The translations under genes were made by a program, and so were the position numbers. A stretch of 64,000 nt of DNA from Tretioscincus oriximinensis. Lineage: Eukaryota; Chordata; Lepidosauria; Squamata; Gymnophthalmidae. The notes under the pieces were generated by a model, which worked only from the letters and a program-made list of their open reading frames with translations, was not told the DNA's origin and did not search any database. Location of the stretch: assembly GCA_022410635.1 (NCBI GenBank), contig JAJVDF010000019.1, positions 2,762,271-2,826,270 of the forward strand, read 5' to 3'. Of the stretch, positions 23,957 to 34,960 are shown piece after piece; position 1 is the first letter of the stretch; every line of letters begins with the position of its first letter.

Positions 23957-24592
23957 TTGATCATCTACACATTCCACCATCATGGAAACCAATTGATAGG
24001 AACCAAGCTTTCTGTGACTGAGCAAGAAAAGGATCTTGGGGTATTGGTGGACAATTCAATGAAGATTTCAACCCAGTGTGCAGCAGCAGCAGCAAAAAAA
24101 GCAAATTCCATTTTGGGGATAATTAGGAAAGGAATCAAAAACATGTCAGCAAATGTTGTTTTGGAATATTGTGTTCAGTTCTGGTCACCACATCTCCAAG
24201 AGGGATATTTGGAACTAGAGAAGGTGCAGAAAAGGGCAACAAGTATGATCAAGGGTCTGGAGCACCTCCCTTATGAAGTCAGGCTGCAACATCTGGGCCT
24301 CTTCAGTCTCGAAAGGCAATGTTTGAGAAGTGATCTGATTGAAGTGTACAAAATCATGCATGGGATGGATAAGGTGAATAGAGAAAAAACGTTTTCTCTC
24401 ACACACAACACTAGGACCAGAGGGCACTCTTTAAAACTGATGGGCAGAAAAGTGAGAACAGACAAAGGAAAGTATTTTTTCATCAGCCTGTGGAATTTAC
24501 TTCCTAAAGATGTATTGGTAGCTAACAACTTGGATAGATTCAAGACAGGACTAACCAGGTTTATGGATACCAAGGGTATAAATGGGTACTAG
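23957..24592 (+). pseudogene. CR1 ORF2 reverse-transcriptase C-terminal remnant (211 codons open)
   Basis: The frame holds the region downstream of the RT catalytic core of CR1 ORF2: EKDLGVLVDNSMK near residues 26-38, CAAAAAKKANSILG near 43-56, LEYCVQFWSPHL near 69-80, VQKRATSMIKGLEHLPYEVR near 89-108, and a C-terminal WNLLPKDV...LDRFKTGL. There is no endonuclease domain and no catalytic RT motif. The annotated Met is simply the first ATG after the truncation. Two short in-frame deletions are suggested: before LEYCVQFW, and between YFF and SLWNLLP where the copy at 1-445 has TQRVIG. The frame is open by chance of decay, and no host function is implied. Confidence 0.85.
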
Positions 24593-24805
24593 GAAAGATG
24601 TCTGGATGCTGCCTCTGGGATGGAGCAACAGGCAGGACTCCTGTTATACCATTTGCAGGGAGTCATGAACAGGAGTATATTTTGCGTTCTTCTGTTCAGA
24701 CTGCCCAGGTGCATCTGGTGGGCCTCTGTGTGAGACAAAATGCTGGACTAGATGGGCTCTGGCCTGATCCAGTATGGCTCTTTTTATGTTCTTGTGTTCT
24801 CATGT
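23957..24805 (+). mobile_element. CR1 LINE, 3' part of ORF2 plus complete 3' UTR
   Basis: This is a 5'-truncated CR1. The coding remnant at 23957-24592 is followed by the standard 3' UTR (GATGCTGCCTCTGGGATGGA, CTGTTCAGACTGCCCAGGTG, CTGGACTAGATGGGCTCTGG) and a TTTTTATGTTCTTGTGTTCT end. It is the best-preserved CR1 in the window and the reference for the fragments at 1-445, 12355-12675 and 62016-62790. Confidence 0.93.
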
Positions 24806-25149
24806 ACTCAATACAGTATTTTACTAATTTACAATCATTGCTTGCAATGTGCTCTTTCAAGTTTGTATCAAAAAACAACTCTAAAATGCTTCTTCCCATA
24901 CTCAATGCTGAACTGTATTAGTCAGTTAATTTATGACAAATCAATAAAATTATAGAACATAATAAGATATATGAAGTGAAATCACATTACACTAAAAGGA
25001 CTGCATTCTTTCTACATATGGTCCACTGTTCCACACCATTGCTGTGGCATGCAGGTAGATCTCATCATCAAAATCTATCAATGAACTCATTTTGGACACA
25101 CTTTTGGGCACAGTTGCCTGTTTTCACTCTGTCCTGGGGGAATGGGGTA
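24806..25149. other. Unassigned stretch between CR1 and family A
   Basis: AT-rich at first, becoming more GC-rich from about 25080 with a TGGACACACTTTTGGGCACA segment that may be part of the family A element's left side. Confidence 0.3.
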
Positions 25150-25579
25150 TGCTAGGGGTAGAATGCGGCTCCATTACTCCATCCTGTTACGCCCTAAAGT
25201 CTTTTCTATATCATGTCGGCTCGGCGAAATGAAGGGGAACATTGAAAGATGTCCTGTCAACCTCCCCACCTCCTCCTCCTTGCCTCAGCAGAACCATTTG
25301 ACAGTGCCCATCTCCAGGCAGCAGCCCCCGAAAGCAGGCGGAGGGCAGCCTGGGCTTAGGAAAAGGTGGNCAGATTTCCCCACCAAAGCAAGGATGATGG
25401 AGGTTGGCTGTGAGATTTCAGAGGTTCTCTGCAATGATGCCTGATTATCCCAGCAATAATTTATTCTGGGATAAATAGCGTTTATTACGGAATGCTGAAA
25501 CACGCTTAACACGTGTGCCCCAACCTTCCTCATGTCGCTACAACTGAGGAATAAAATAGCTGTGTGAACACAGCCTAAG
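25150..25579. mobile_element. Family A DNA element, right half (A2)
   Basis: It shares with A1 the block CTCCAGGCAG, GGAGGGCAGCCTGGGCTTAG, TGATGGAGGTTGGCTG and GATTATCCCAGCAATAATTT, and the terminal AAAATAGCTGTGTGAACACA. It also shares AAATGAAGGGGAACATTG and CTGTCAACCTCCCCACCTCC with A3. The left fold-back arm is missing or unrecognisable, so this copy is either truncated or a deletion derivative. Confidence 0.72.
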
Positions 25580-25687
25580 TGCTANTAGCCCCGTTGCTGG
25601 ACTATTTAACTAATGATAGAATTAAGAGATATTATTCTCAATCAGAGAGCAAGGGAGGGTCTGCTAGCATTTTAGAGAATGTAAGGG

Positions 25688-25835
25688 GAGTCCTGCTGAA
25701 TCAGGGCATAAACCATCTAGTTGAGTATTCGGTCATAAAACAGTGGCCTACCAAGTGATTCTAGGCATTCTCAAATAAAAGGAGAAGGCTAAATTTCATC
25801 CTCTCTTCTGCATAGAGGAACCCTTCCTGTCTGCT
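25688..25835 (-). mobile_element. CR1-like 3' fragment, minus strand
   Basis: CCTGCTGAATCAGGGCATAA, CCATCTAGTTGAGTATTC and CAGTGGCCTACCAAGTGA match the reverse complement of CR1 3' ends (GATCCAGCAGG, CTGGACTAGATGG), in a subfamily different from the other copies. Confidence 0.6.
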
Positions 25836-26595
25836 AGAAATAGAAAGGAGTTTGTAGCATGAATGTTCATATTCTAATGCTACTGGATAATATGCAGGAA
25901 TAATGGAGAGAACGCCATAAAGAAGAGGCTCAAGGTATAGAAAGAAAGAGAAATTCTCTCCTTGTCTTCTGTTGCTAACAATTGTCTGAAATTCCTATGG
26001 GTAGCATANGTTGTCTGTAGCTAACTCTTTCTGACAAGCCTGTCTCATTAGATTCTGCCCTGAATAAACAAGAGGTAGGAATTATACTCCATTCTTATTC
26101 TAAAACTGTGGCACCAGAGCAATCTTCTGGGAGAAGGAATTAGATAAGCAGCCAAGCATGAAAGGACCAGGATTATTTCTCTTTAAAATGAAAGTTTAAA
26201 GTACAAGAGGATTAAAACAATGATGTTCAGGAATTATCTGTGTTTTATTCAAATGGGATAACCCAATGGCAGCAGCTTTGTTGTGAGCTATTGTTAGATG
26301 TGGAAACAATAAGGGAAGAAGAAGGACTGGATGGATGCCAGTTTACCATAGCGCAAGTGGAAGTGAAACTGTAATATGCTTCCTCAACATGATCAATAGA
26401 TATGTTCTTCTGTCAATACCTGGCCATCAATCTCCAGACTCTTTATAAGTACTAAAATAAGGTGAAACAGTAAGAAANTTCCTCTGTTCTGTCCCTTTGA
26501 GATCAATTGCTATCCATCCCCTTCTGCATATAACCCCTAAGCAAGTCTCTAAGCAACCAATCACTTAAAAATATTTTTAGAAAACAAAGGGAGAA
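25836..26595. other. No gene or repeat recognised
   Basis: No supported coding frame or known element. Confidence 0.4.
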
Positions 26596-27870
26596 ATGAA
26601 TTTCAGAGAAATAGCCGTGTTAGTCTAGCAGAAAGTCCAGCAAAGGAGCTAGCAGCACTTTGAGACTAACTTGAGAAAAGTGGGTGGCATAAGCTTTCGT
26701 AGACAGGTCTACTTCTTCAGATGCTGAGGGACTAATGTCAGGGTCAGGTATTTATAGGAAATTGTGTATGGGAGAAGACAAAGCATATGCAACTGTAGTG
26801 AGGTGTCGAATTGCAGGTTAGAAAAACAGGTGGATAGCAGGAACTAATCCTCTTATGTGAAAAAGTCCCTGGGGCAACAAGGGGCAATGTCTGGTAGAGA
26901 AACAATCAAATACTTAACAGGTTTCATAAAAATGTATAGTTGGCCAGGAAACCATTGTCTCTGTTAAGTCCTTTGTTAATGGCCTGGAACTTGTGATTGT
27001 ATTCAAGTTCTGCTGCTTCTCTTTCAAACCTTCCTTTGTAGTTTCTTTGTTCAAGAACTGCAGTCCTGAGGTCTGAGAGAGAATGTCCTGGAAGGCTGAA
27101 ATGTTCAACAACTGGTTTCTGTATGTTTCCATTTCGAATATCTGATTTGTGTCCATTTATTCTCTGGAGAAGGGATTGTCCTGTTTGCCCAATGTAGAGT
27201 GTAGAGGGGCATTATTGGCAGAAAATGGAATGCACCACATTAGAAGATGAGCATGTAAAAGTCCCTCTAATGTTGTGGGTGGTGTTATCGGGTNCCGTGA
27301 TGACATTGCCAGGGTGGATGCGTGGACAAAGTTGACATCTGGGTTTATAGCAGGGTCTAGTTCCCATTTCTCCCTCTGTGTCCTGTGTTCTTTGTGTGAG
27401 TAGTTGTTTGAGGTCGGGTGTTTGTTTGTAAGCCAGCAAAGGTTTACCACCAAGTGTTCTTGAGAGAGCTGTGTTTTTATCCAAAATAGGTTGAAGTTCA
27501 TTTATTATGTGTTTGAGGGCCCCCAATTGTGAACTGCATGTGACCACTAATGGGGTTCTGTTGTTTTCTGTTCTCAATCTGTCCTGTAATAGGTTGATTC
27601 TGGGTACCATTCTGGCTCTGTTGATTTGTTTTTTTACTTCATGTGGTGGGTACTGTAACCTGAGGAATGCTTGCTGTAATTCCAGGAGTTTGGTGTCTCT
27701 GTCTTCTGGATCCGAGCAGATGCGATTATATCTGAGAGCTTGGCTGTAGACAATAGATTTGGTTGTGTGTTCAGGGTGGAAACTAGAGGCGTGTAAATAG
27801 GTGTATCAATCAGTGGGTTTGCGATACAGGGTCGTGCTCAGATGACCATTGTGCAATTTTATGGTGATAT
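26596..27870 (-). mobile_element. Penelope-like element (Neptune-like), 5'-truncated
   Basis: The minus strand carries the end of the reverse-transcriptase/linker region and a GIY-YIG endonuclease (coding remnant at 26924-27868). A 3' UTR follows and then the terminal repeat at 26596-26720 (AGAGAAATAGCCGTGTTAGT, GGTGGCATAAGCTTTCG, CTACTTCTTCAGATGC on the plus strand). The same terminal repeat recurs alone at 2508, 34757, 47955, 50298 and 52973. Penelope elements mobilise by target-primed reverse transcription at ends cut by GIY-YIG. Confidence 0.9.
26924..27868 (-). pseudogene. Penelope RT C-terminal region plus GIY-YIG endonuclease
   Basis: Translation of the minus strand gives, in order: a KLHNGHLSTTLYRKPTD block; a stop at 27806-27808; HASSFHPEHTTKSIVYSQAL and RYNRICSDPEDRDTKLLELQ; the linker VPRINLLQDRL; a Cys-containing segment (PCYKPRCQLCPRIHPGNVIT); and NIRGTFTCSSSNVVHSIFC. 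A stop at 27212-27214 follows. The GIY-YIG core continues in the same frame as TLYIGQTGQSLLQRINGHKS, then VVEHFSLPGHSLSDLR, to a natural stop at 26924-26926. Apart from those two stops and one N there are no frameshifts, so the copy is fairly young. The frame at 26914-27156 is a shadow in another phase. Confidence 0.88.
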
Positions 27871-28460
27871 GGTAAGGCCTGATCATTGACTTGCTTAGAC
27901 AGATCCTATTTTATTGTACTTTTGTTTCTTGCTTGGAACTTACATTTAATTGATAATAATGTGGCTCTTATATATATATATATAAATAGATAATTGTATT
28001 TTTGTCTTTGAAACACTGCAATATATTTTAAAAAGATAAATTTTCCTGGGTTGGAAAATGAAAATATTTCTGATATTGATATATTTATTTTTTGCATTAC
28101 TTCATTGCAGGACAAAATACTGAAAAACAATGTGAATCTCTAATACAAAATCTGTGACAATACATAAAATAATCTTTAAAAATAACAAAAAATATATTAT
28201 TGAACCTGAATTATTGAATTTTGTTTAGACAGAACCAACAAGATTGGGTCTTGTTTTTTATTTGGTAGCTGGTGTCATCATTCATTCATAAGCNCAGCCA
28301 TCAAGGCAGGTGCAGGAACAGCAAAAGAATTGTCAGGACTTGGGCTATGCATGGGCAGAATTTCTGTATTCAGTTTGTTATTGAATTGAATACTTGTTGG
28401 TGCAGATTAACAGTGATTGTTTATTGAACAATAAGGTGTTCAACTTTGGATACATTCACA
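27871..28460. other. AT-rich stretch with a short (TA)8 run
   Basis: TATATATATATATATA lies at about 27969-27985. Nothing else was recognised. Confidence 0.4.
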
Positions 28461-28852
28461 GGCCCCCTCCACATGACATGTTAAAAAACACAATAGTGTT
28501 AAGTTCTGAAATAACTCATTCACCAGCCCTGATATATTTGCCTTCATCCTTCCACAAACAAACAATTAGAAAACCTTTAAATTATGTGAGACAAGCTGAG
28601 TAATCCTGAGCATACTCCGTATGATATTCTTTTGCTGGTTTCTTTGCACGAGATCCTACCTTCTACCATTAGCCCAGCATATGAAGATTCAAGAAGAGGA
28701 ATATGGGTCGTTTCTCAATGATGTCAGAAAAGATCAGCAAACAGGAAATTCCAGTTCATTGTGCCTTTATTACTGATGCACTACAAAGGATGGCAATGAT
28801 GCTGAAATATCCCAGTAAGAACCAGGTAAGAAAATGTCATGTGGAGGGGGTC
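28461..28852. mobile_element. Family B inverted-repeat DNA element (B2)
   Basis: The clearest terminal inverted repeats of the family: GGCCCCCTCCACATGACATG at the left and, at the right, the complement of ATGTCATGTGGAGGGGGTC. The interior has CCTGAGCATACTCCGTATGA and CAGTTCATTGTGCC blocks shared loosely with B1 and B3. At about 392 bp without a transposase frame it is a MITE-like element. An hAT-like origin is possible, but no clean 8-bp duplication was seen. Confidence 0.78.
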
Positions 28853-31700
28853 TTAAACAAAATCAACTTTTGTTTTTCCCACTGAAAATAACTCTACTTT
28901 GCGTTCATGACCACTGAGTCTGGTTTGATTCTTTTGATCTAGAAATCATGATGTTTGGACATCCACTATTTTGCAGGCCATTATGCACTATATTCTCTTC
29001 TATGCAATGCAGATGTTGGCTTTGGATCAGAAATTTGATTTGGGCCAAGACAGGAGTGTCAGCTGTGGGCCATCCTGAAGTGTAGAACACAAACTTTCTG
29101 NCATCTAAAACAGTTCATTTCTGGAACCAATTCCAAGAATCCTATAACATGATATCAAGACCTGTTCATCCTTTATATGCAATTTATTTGAGTGTGTGCC
29201 AACTCAAAAGGAAAGCATAAATCTATTATGATAAACATGAATAGTGCTAAAAAAAGGCACTTGTGGAGGATGCATCATAAAAGTTTGAATTGAAAAATAT
29301 GTAGATTGTTGTGCTTTTCAAGTTTTATTTTGTTTTAAACAATAGGATGATTAAATAAATGCTTGAAAGGGACTCTTGACTTATGACTTTTGTATGTAGT
29401 GAAAATAATGGTATATAATATTATTTTAATTAGTAAATCAATGTGGTTGCAGATTAAGATTCCCTTTCCTGTATTATTTTAGGTAGCATGAGCATGTACT
29501 TGGGCTCCTAAATTACTAATGGGGAACAAAAGGTAGGGGAGATATATATTACTGTGCATTATACAGTTCACAGCATATTGGCAAGCACATTAATAGATCT
29601 GGAGAAACAATGAGTACTGAAGATAATTAAAAACCTTTCAAAAATCCATTGTGGGCTTGGAGTATACATTTCATGTGTATGATCAAGTGGTTAAATTATC
29701 TAGTTGAACAATTCGATAGCTCAAGAAACTATAACCCATTTCTTGATTGCATTGCAAGTGATCATCGTGTAATAAATGGATCATTTGATTATTGCTTCAC
29801 TGTCCACATGACTGGGACAGCAGTGTGAGGAACATGCAGTGAGCTTACTTTTCACTGGCATCTGGCACTGCACATCCAGGTATTTCATCAATTCACATTT
29901 CTGGAATGTGTGCAAGTGACAATATTTGCATTTACACTGTCATGTTTTTTGGCTACCACATATGTACAGCAGCAGCAGCTAAGATGGCAATGCACAGTAT
30001 ATTGGACTGCATCAAGGAAAAAGCACTACAAAAGTCCCACACACACACACACAGTGTTTATATGTAGTAGTGGAATACACTTTTTTTTCACATTTTTCTT
30101 ATACTAGTATGGTGTGTGTCAAAGAAATTGGGGTGCAACCATGCCATAGTAGGTAAGGAAAGTATAATTAAAATATCTGACTTAAAATTCTAATTAGAAA
30201 AATGAATGTTTGTTTTTCAGCACTAAAATAATGTTGACAAAAAATAACTCCTTGAGCTACATTATTGTTATAAATGTTATAAATCTATATTTCCAATACA
30301 TGCTGTCAAAATTATGAATTTCCATTTTTAAAAATATATATGTGAATAACAAATTAAAGTAATGCCAAAAAGAAAGAGCAGACTAAATTGCACATAACTA
30401 AACCTGGATGTACTGGATGTATACATGCATATATTTGAGACTGCCTGTATGACTCTAAACTTATAGTAACTTAACTTAGACATAAGTATTCACAGCCAGG
30501 ATGTCAGTTAATTCAATGCGCACTTGATACTACTTTGGCTGATATATAAGCTGACAGTACTAAGCTCCTTTTTGAGATCCATTCTTGAAACATACTTTGG
30601 TAGAAGAAGACTGGAAATAATCAATACTGTGGGGAATCTATTCTCAGTTTCTTCTGAAAGACATTTCAAAGCTCAATATGGTTATGAGAAAGGATATGTA
30701 CCAATATAATGAAATGTATTTGCCTTCTGTATTCTTTTACAGCAAGCTTGTTTGTTTTGAGTGTATTTGTCATATTCAGGTTTTGATAATCTTCAAGTGA
30801 ATTTATTGTGAAAAAAGTCAACCTCCCCTTCCTCCTCCTCCCTCCCTCTACTTCTTAGGGATAAAGTTATCAGGCATCCAAATCTCCCATGTGGAATAAG
30901 AATTTCCCCTAAACTTAATAATTATCTATGTTATCTTTAACAGCAGCAAGTTCTGCTAAAGTAGCCAAAGATATTCATGTAAATGCACCCTAAGCTTCCT
31001 AATGCCAGATTATGTATACTATATTTGAAACCTGATGGTGCTGTTTTTGACAATGGCTGCATCTATTAAGCATTTGTTTAGTCTGGGATTTACATATAAT
31101 CTAGTTTATCCATTTTTCCATTTTAAATAATCTCCTCCAAACCTTTNCAGTGCATTACAAGCAAGGTTTTCTTTGTACATCACATGCTCTCCTGTCAGCC
31201 ATTTTGTTTTCTGGTTGTCAAGAGGAAGGCCAGCAGTTCTTCTTCCCAAAATGTAATTGAATAGTTTGCTATTAATAACAGATTAATTTGCCTCTCACCC
31301 TCACAGTTTATCGTCAAAACTATCCACACACCAAAGCCTTTCCATAACAACATAAATATCAGTTCAATTGCTGTTTTTCTCAGTAATTAAGTTTATCGGA
31401 TCTAAAACCCAAAATGTGTTAGTTTATTTAATAATTTGGTGTGGCAAACGCAAGACAAATTTGACTTGGAAGTGAATTATTGAACGTCTCTGGATGCAGC
31501 TAGGAACAATTATTCTCAAGGCTTGAATTTTCAGTATTGCTTCCTACATACACCTGACATATTTGCTGAAAAAACTGCATCCTACTTTTATCCTAAGGAG
31601 CTACAAGTGGTGACCACATCTCCATGTACCCATCTCCATTTTGCAGTAACAGCAGAGTCTTCAAGGTGACTGAGTTATGCTGTATTTCCTGACATGGTTG
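28853..31700. other. Long AT-rich, repeat-poor stretch
   Basis: Apart from a (CA)6 run at 30042-30053, I see no repeat shared with the rest of the window and no coding frame with a domain. It is the longest apparently unique stretch here and a reasonable place to look for conserved non-coding sequence by alignment. Confidence 0.4.
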
Positions 31701-31754
31701 CCATTGGAAGCATGATCACTATAATATGTGATTTCATGCTTCAGTCACCAATGG
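31701..31754. repeat. AT-rich inverted repeat beside the GC island
   Basis: CCATTGG (31701-31707) pairs with CCAATGG (31748-31754). Inside it AAGCATGATCAC pairs with GTGATTTCATGCTT apart from a two-base bulge, around a TATAATAT centre. The palindrome ends almost exactly where base composition jumps to GC-rich. Confidence 0.85.
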
Positions 31755-31756
31755 GA

Positions 31757-32716
31757 AGGACACTTACCGCGGGGCCCAGTCCCTCGGTGCAGCCGATTTG
31801 CCGCCGGCGGCGAAAAGGGAGAACAGGGCAGCTGTTCCCCTGCGTCACGGCGGCACTCTAGGAGTGCCGGTCCTCACGTCTCGCTGCTCCGGCAGCGAGA
31901 CGTGATGACTTCCGGTTGCGACGGGGCCGTAAAAGGCCCCGTCTGCCGGTTTCCGGCCTCTTGGGCCAGTGANGATTCTATGCAAATTGGGGGGTCTAAG
32001 AGCGTGGAATACGGTATCCCCAAGACTACCCCATAGTCGGAGGGCCCCGTTAAAGGAGTTCTAGAGTTGTGGAGCCAGCCTTGGAGAGAGGTCTGGCCGA
32101 ACACAACTCAGGAGTCATCGAGGGCGGGCTATTACACAGGACGGTTCCTTGAGAGCCCATTTACCCCCGGTGATCCTCTCGGTTTGCCGCCTCAGGCTGG
32201 GGGCCTGAGCAGTGCCCACATGGGGTGGGCCGGTGATTAATGCCAAGGGCTCGGGACGGGCTGAATACCATACGCCAGGGGGCCACCGGGTGAGTGGCCG
32301 GCTATGGTCCCATGCCAACGGGGGGCATGGGCAGAAANTGTAGGCCGAGGTCCCGAGCTGGAAATTGGTTGGGCTGNCTAGACAGCGGGGGGCTGGCAGG
32401 CAGCGGGCCTATGCGTAAGGGGCATGGCCCAAAGTGANGGTCAGGCCGGATGGCTGACCATATNGATACCAAGATGCTGCACCTGCCACACCCTATTTTG
32501 CCATGGCCTTAATTTTTCTCCACTTTGGGTTCTGATTGTGCATTTGTAAATTGTTAAATTATTATGTGTTTTGATATGTAGCTGTTTGCTTGCACTTTAT
32601 NTATCCTANTCTGTATCGGGTTTCATGCGTATCTGTTACGGTTTGCGTTTAGGTTCATATTAATAAATGGTTAAATATATTCCTGCCTGGTCTCTTCCTG
32701 GTAGCCGTCCNCGGCA
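31757..32716 (+). other. GC-rich, hairpin-rich island of unknown origin
   Basis: About 700 bases of strikingly GC- and CpG-rich sequence are followed by about 230 AT-rich bases with an AATAAA at about 32661-32666, in otherwise AT-rich DNA. Five perfect or near-perfect hairpins run consecutively: GCCGCCGGCGGC (31800-31811), GGGAGAACAG/CTGTTCCCC (31817-31840), CGGCACTC/GAGTGCCG (31851-31869), a 14-base stem TCACGTCTCGCTGC with its exact complement (31874-31905), and GACGGGGCC/GGCCCCGTC (31920-31943). Two more lie at 32191-32209 and 32309-32331. The short frames on both strands match no family I recognise. A long terminal repeat or a non-autonomous retroelement is possible. The plus orientation is inferred only from the AATAAA. 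Confidence 0.6.
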
Positions 32717-32736
32717 ATTAAGTTTCTGTGCCTGCA

Positions 32737-33040
32737 AAGAACATAAGAGAAACCCTGCTGGATCAGGCCACAGCCTAATCTAGACTATCATCCTGTTTTG
32801 CGCAGTGGCTCACAAATTGCTTCTGATTACTCAAACGCTAGAAGAAGGCAAAACTTTCACCTGTTCCCAATGGCATTCATATTTACCATCTATATTTATA
32901 AATGCGAATGACATTTATAGATATCTTGCCGACCCGGAAGTAGTATTTAGGCATCCATTCCTAAACTGCCATGAATTTGTTCTAATCTTTTCATAAACTA
33001 TCCAGGCTGGTTGCTGTCTTCAACTATAGTAGTAATAAAC
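32737..33040 (-). mobile_element. CR1 LINE 3' end, minus strand
   Basis: AACATAAGAGAAACCCTGCT, GGATCAGGCC and TGCGCAGTGGCTCACAAATT are the reverse complement of the CR1 3' UTR. It runs on into the ORF2-end region (TATCCAGGCTGGTTGCTGTC). About 32900-32960 is strongly diverged. Confidence 0.82.
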
Positions 33041-34756
33041 TTAATAGATCTGATTACTCTCTGGATCCTGTTCTGACATGTGCTGCTGCTGGGCACTTTT
33101 AAGTAACTTCGGCTGACAAAACCATACATTCAATGGTAAATACTGTAGCCTTACTATTCTCACTAATCTTAGTTTGTATGCTCAAGTTTAAGGTATATCA
33201 GTGAACAAAATGATAGTTGTTTCTCCCTCCTATTTTTCCCTGTAATGCCTCTAGCAAAGTAACTAGAAAATTTATCAAACAAGTATATGCTAAGAGCATT
33301 TCTGCCTACCAAATCATTTTCAAATTTGTGAAATAAAAGCAGCCTTGGGAGACAAATACAGAAAATTGGAAACAGCTCTGCAAAACATTCCTGAATAGCC
33401 CCTGCATGGCCCAAAGCAAATTAAGAAGCAATACACTCTAAGTGTAATGGAGCATATACTCAAAAGTTCATAGTTCCATTCATCTTATATAAACAGAGCA
33501 TATTTGTACCTCATAGGAATAATTACAGACCAACTGCACACTAACATTATAAATATGAAAAGACAGGGAGAGAAAAATATTCTTGACCTCACTTTAGAAA
33601 CTTTTAAATAAATTTGGTAGCCCCTAAATGAGGTTCAGCTTTAATTGCTATATTGTTTTCTAATTGCTCTCTTGTTGGACTGGGGGAGAAGGTCAGATGA
33701 ATGGAAAATATTCTTCATAAGATGTTCCTTAATCTATTTACATAGCAGCCATTCTCTTTGCTGCCCAATAAGGCTGCAATATTTCTGCAGCAGGCTGTAT
33801 CTGATATGCAAGTTATAACCTATGGTGGTACAGAAGAATAGGCAGGATAGCTGGGGAGGTCCAAAACTCCAGGTGGGGTAGATAGAAGTGCAGTTAAGAC
33901 TTTGCCTCTTTCTATCCCCCTCTTCTCCTACTATTTCAGCTTTGTAGGCCAAAAATCCTATTGTGGAAAGACTATGATAGGCAGGTAGTTTTTATGGGAA
34001 ACTGTGAGAGTAAGTGGTGAATAAATCTGGTATTAACAGGAAAGTATCCATATACCATTTGGAATGGAGGGTCTACTGGATTTACTCTTAAGTGACAGCA
34101 AAGAAAAGGGCTGATGGGAGAGTGTGTCACATTCATAGACAATCTCTTGTCAGAAGCTGAGAAAATGATAAAAGTTAGAATATACTGCAAGAGTACGAAA
34201 CAGGCAAATTGAAGCTGGAAAACCAGATTATACGTAAATATATTCTGAAATAAACAAGTGCTCAATGCTTGCTTTTTTGCTGGCTAGGATTTTGCAGCAG
34301 TGATTCTGGCAGGCAGAAGAGTGACAGCATTGAGAGATGCATGGGCCAATCCCATTCTGGAACTCTATAAAGATGAACGTGGGAGAAGCAAGTAGAAGAA
34401 AGATACGAAAGACTCTGCTTTTTGAGCCAAGTCAGATATGCACCTGATACTTTTAAACCACCCATGCAGGCAGATCCAACTTTTTATTTCTTTTCTTTGA
34501 GCTCAACTGAAGCCAAGAGACTATTAAAGTGCAGATTTCTCTTGAAATGCAATCCAATTAAAACAAAGATCTCCTCACACTGGGGTCACTTCCTTCTCTG
34601 TTCTAACAGCAGTTTCTGGCATTGCCCCATTTTTGTACATATTCTTGCAGTATCTCATAAGAAATCCAATGTTCTGTCATGAGCATGCTTAAAACTGTAA
34701 AACCATAACCCCATGAAAGCGATCATTATTTCAAAATTATAGTGATCCAGAATAGA
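33041..34756. other. No gene or repeat recognised
   Basis: AT-rich sequence without supported coding frames. Minus frames at 33734-33952 and 33972-34265 have no recognisable domain. Confidence 0.4.
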
Positions 34757-34960
34757 TGAATCTGANGTAGTAGATGTGTCTATGAAAGCGCATACCACCT
34801 ACCTTTCTCCTGTTAGTCTCCAAGTGCTACAAGCCTCTTTGCTGGACTTTCTACTAAGAGCAACATGGCTATTTCTTTAAAATTGGCTACTTTTTTTCTT
34901 GTTAATCTCTAGATTCCTTACTAGATATTCCATAAAATGTCCTTACTAGATATTCCATAA
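34757..34960 (-). mobile_element. Penelope terminal-repeat fragments in tandem, with a 21-base duplication
   Basis: The first copy (34757-34885) has GTGTCTATGAAAGC, ACCACCTACCTTTCTCCTGT, TTAGTCTCCAAGTGCTACAA and TTTGCTGGACTTTCTACTA, followed by GGCTATTTCTTTAA. A second partial copy begins at about 34887 (TTCTTGTTAATCTCTAGATT). Within it TCCTTACTAGATATTCCATAA occurs twice (34915-34935 and 34940-34960). Confidence 0.7.

Noticed and set aside
26914..27156. 80-residue minus frame starting MDTNQIFEMETYRNQ
   Set aside because: Out-of-phase shadow of the GIY-YIG frame, which continues in the other phase to 26924.
31728..32318. Host first exon or CpG-island promoter of a gene
   Set aside because: CpG-rich, but the frames on both strands are short with no domain, no splice-bounded continuation was visible, and the hairpin train plus AATAAA tail fits an inserted element better.
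31385..32725. AATTAAGTTT direct repeat as a firm target-site duplication of the GC island
   Set aside because: The 10-base match lies in AT-rich sequence and the implied left boundary falls inside ordinary AT-rich DNA about 370 bases before the composition switch; chance is likely.
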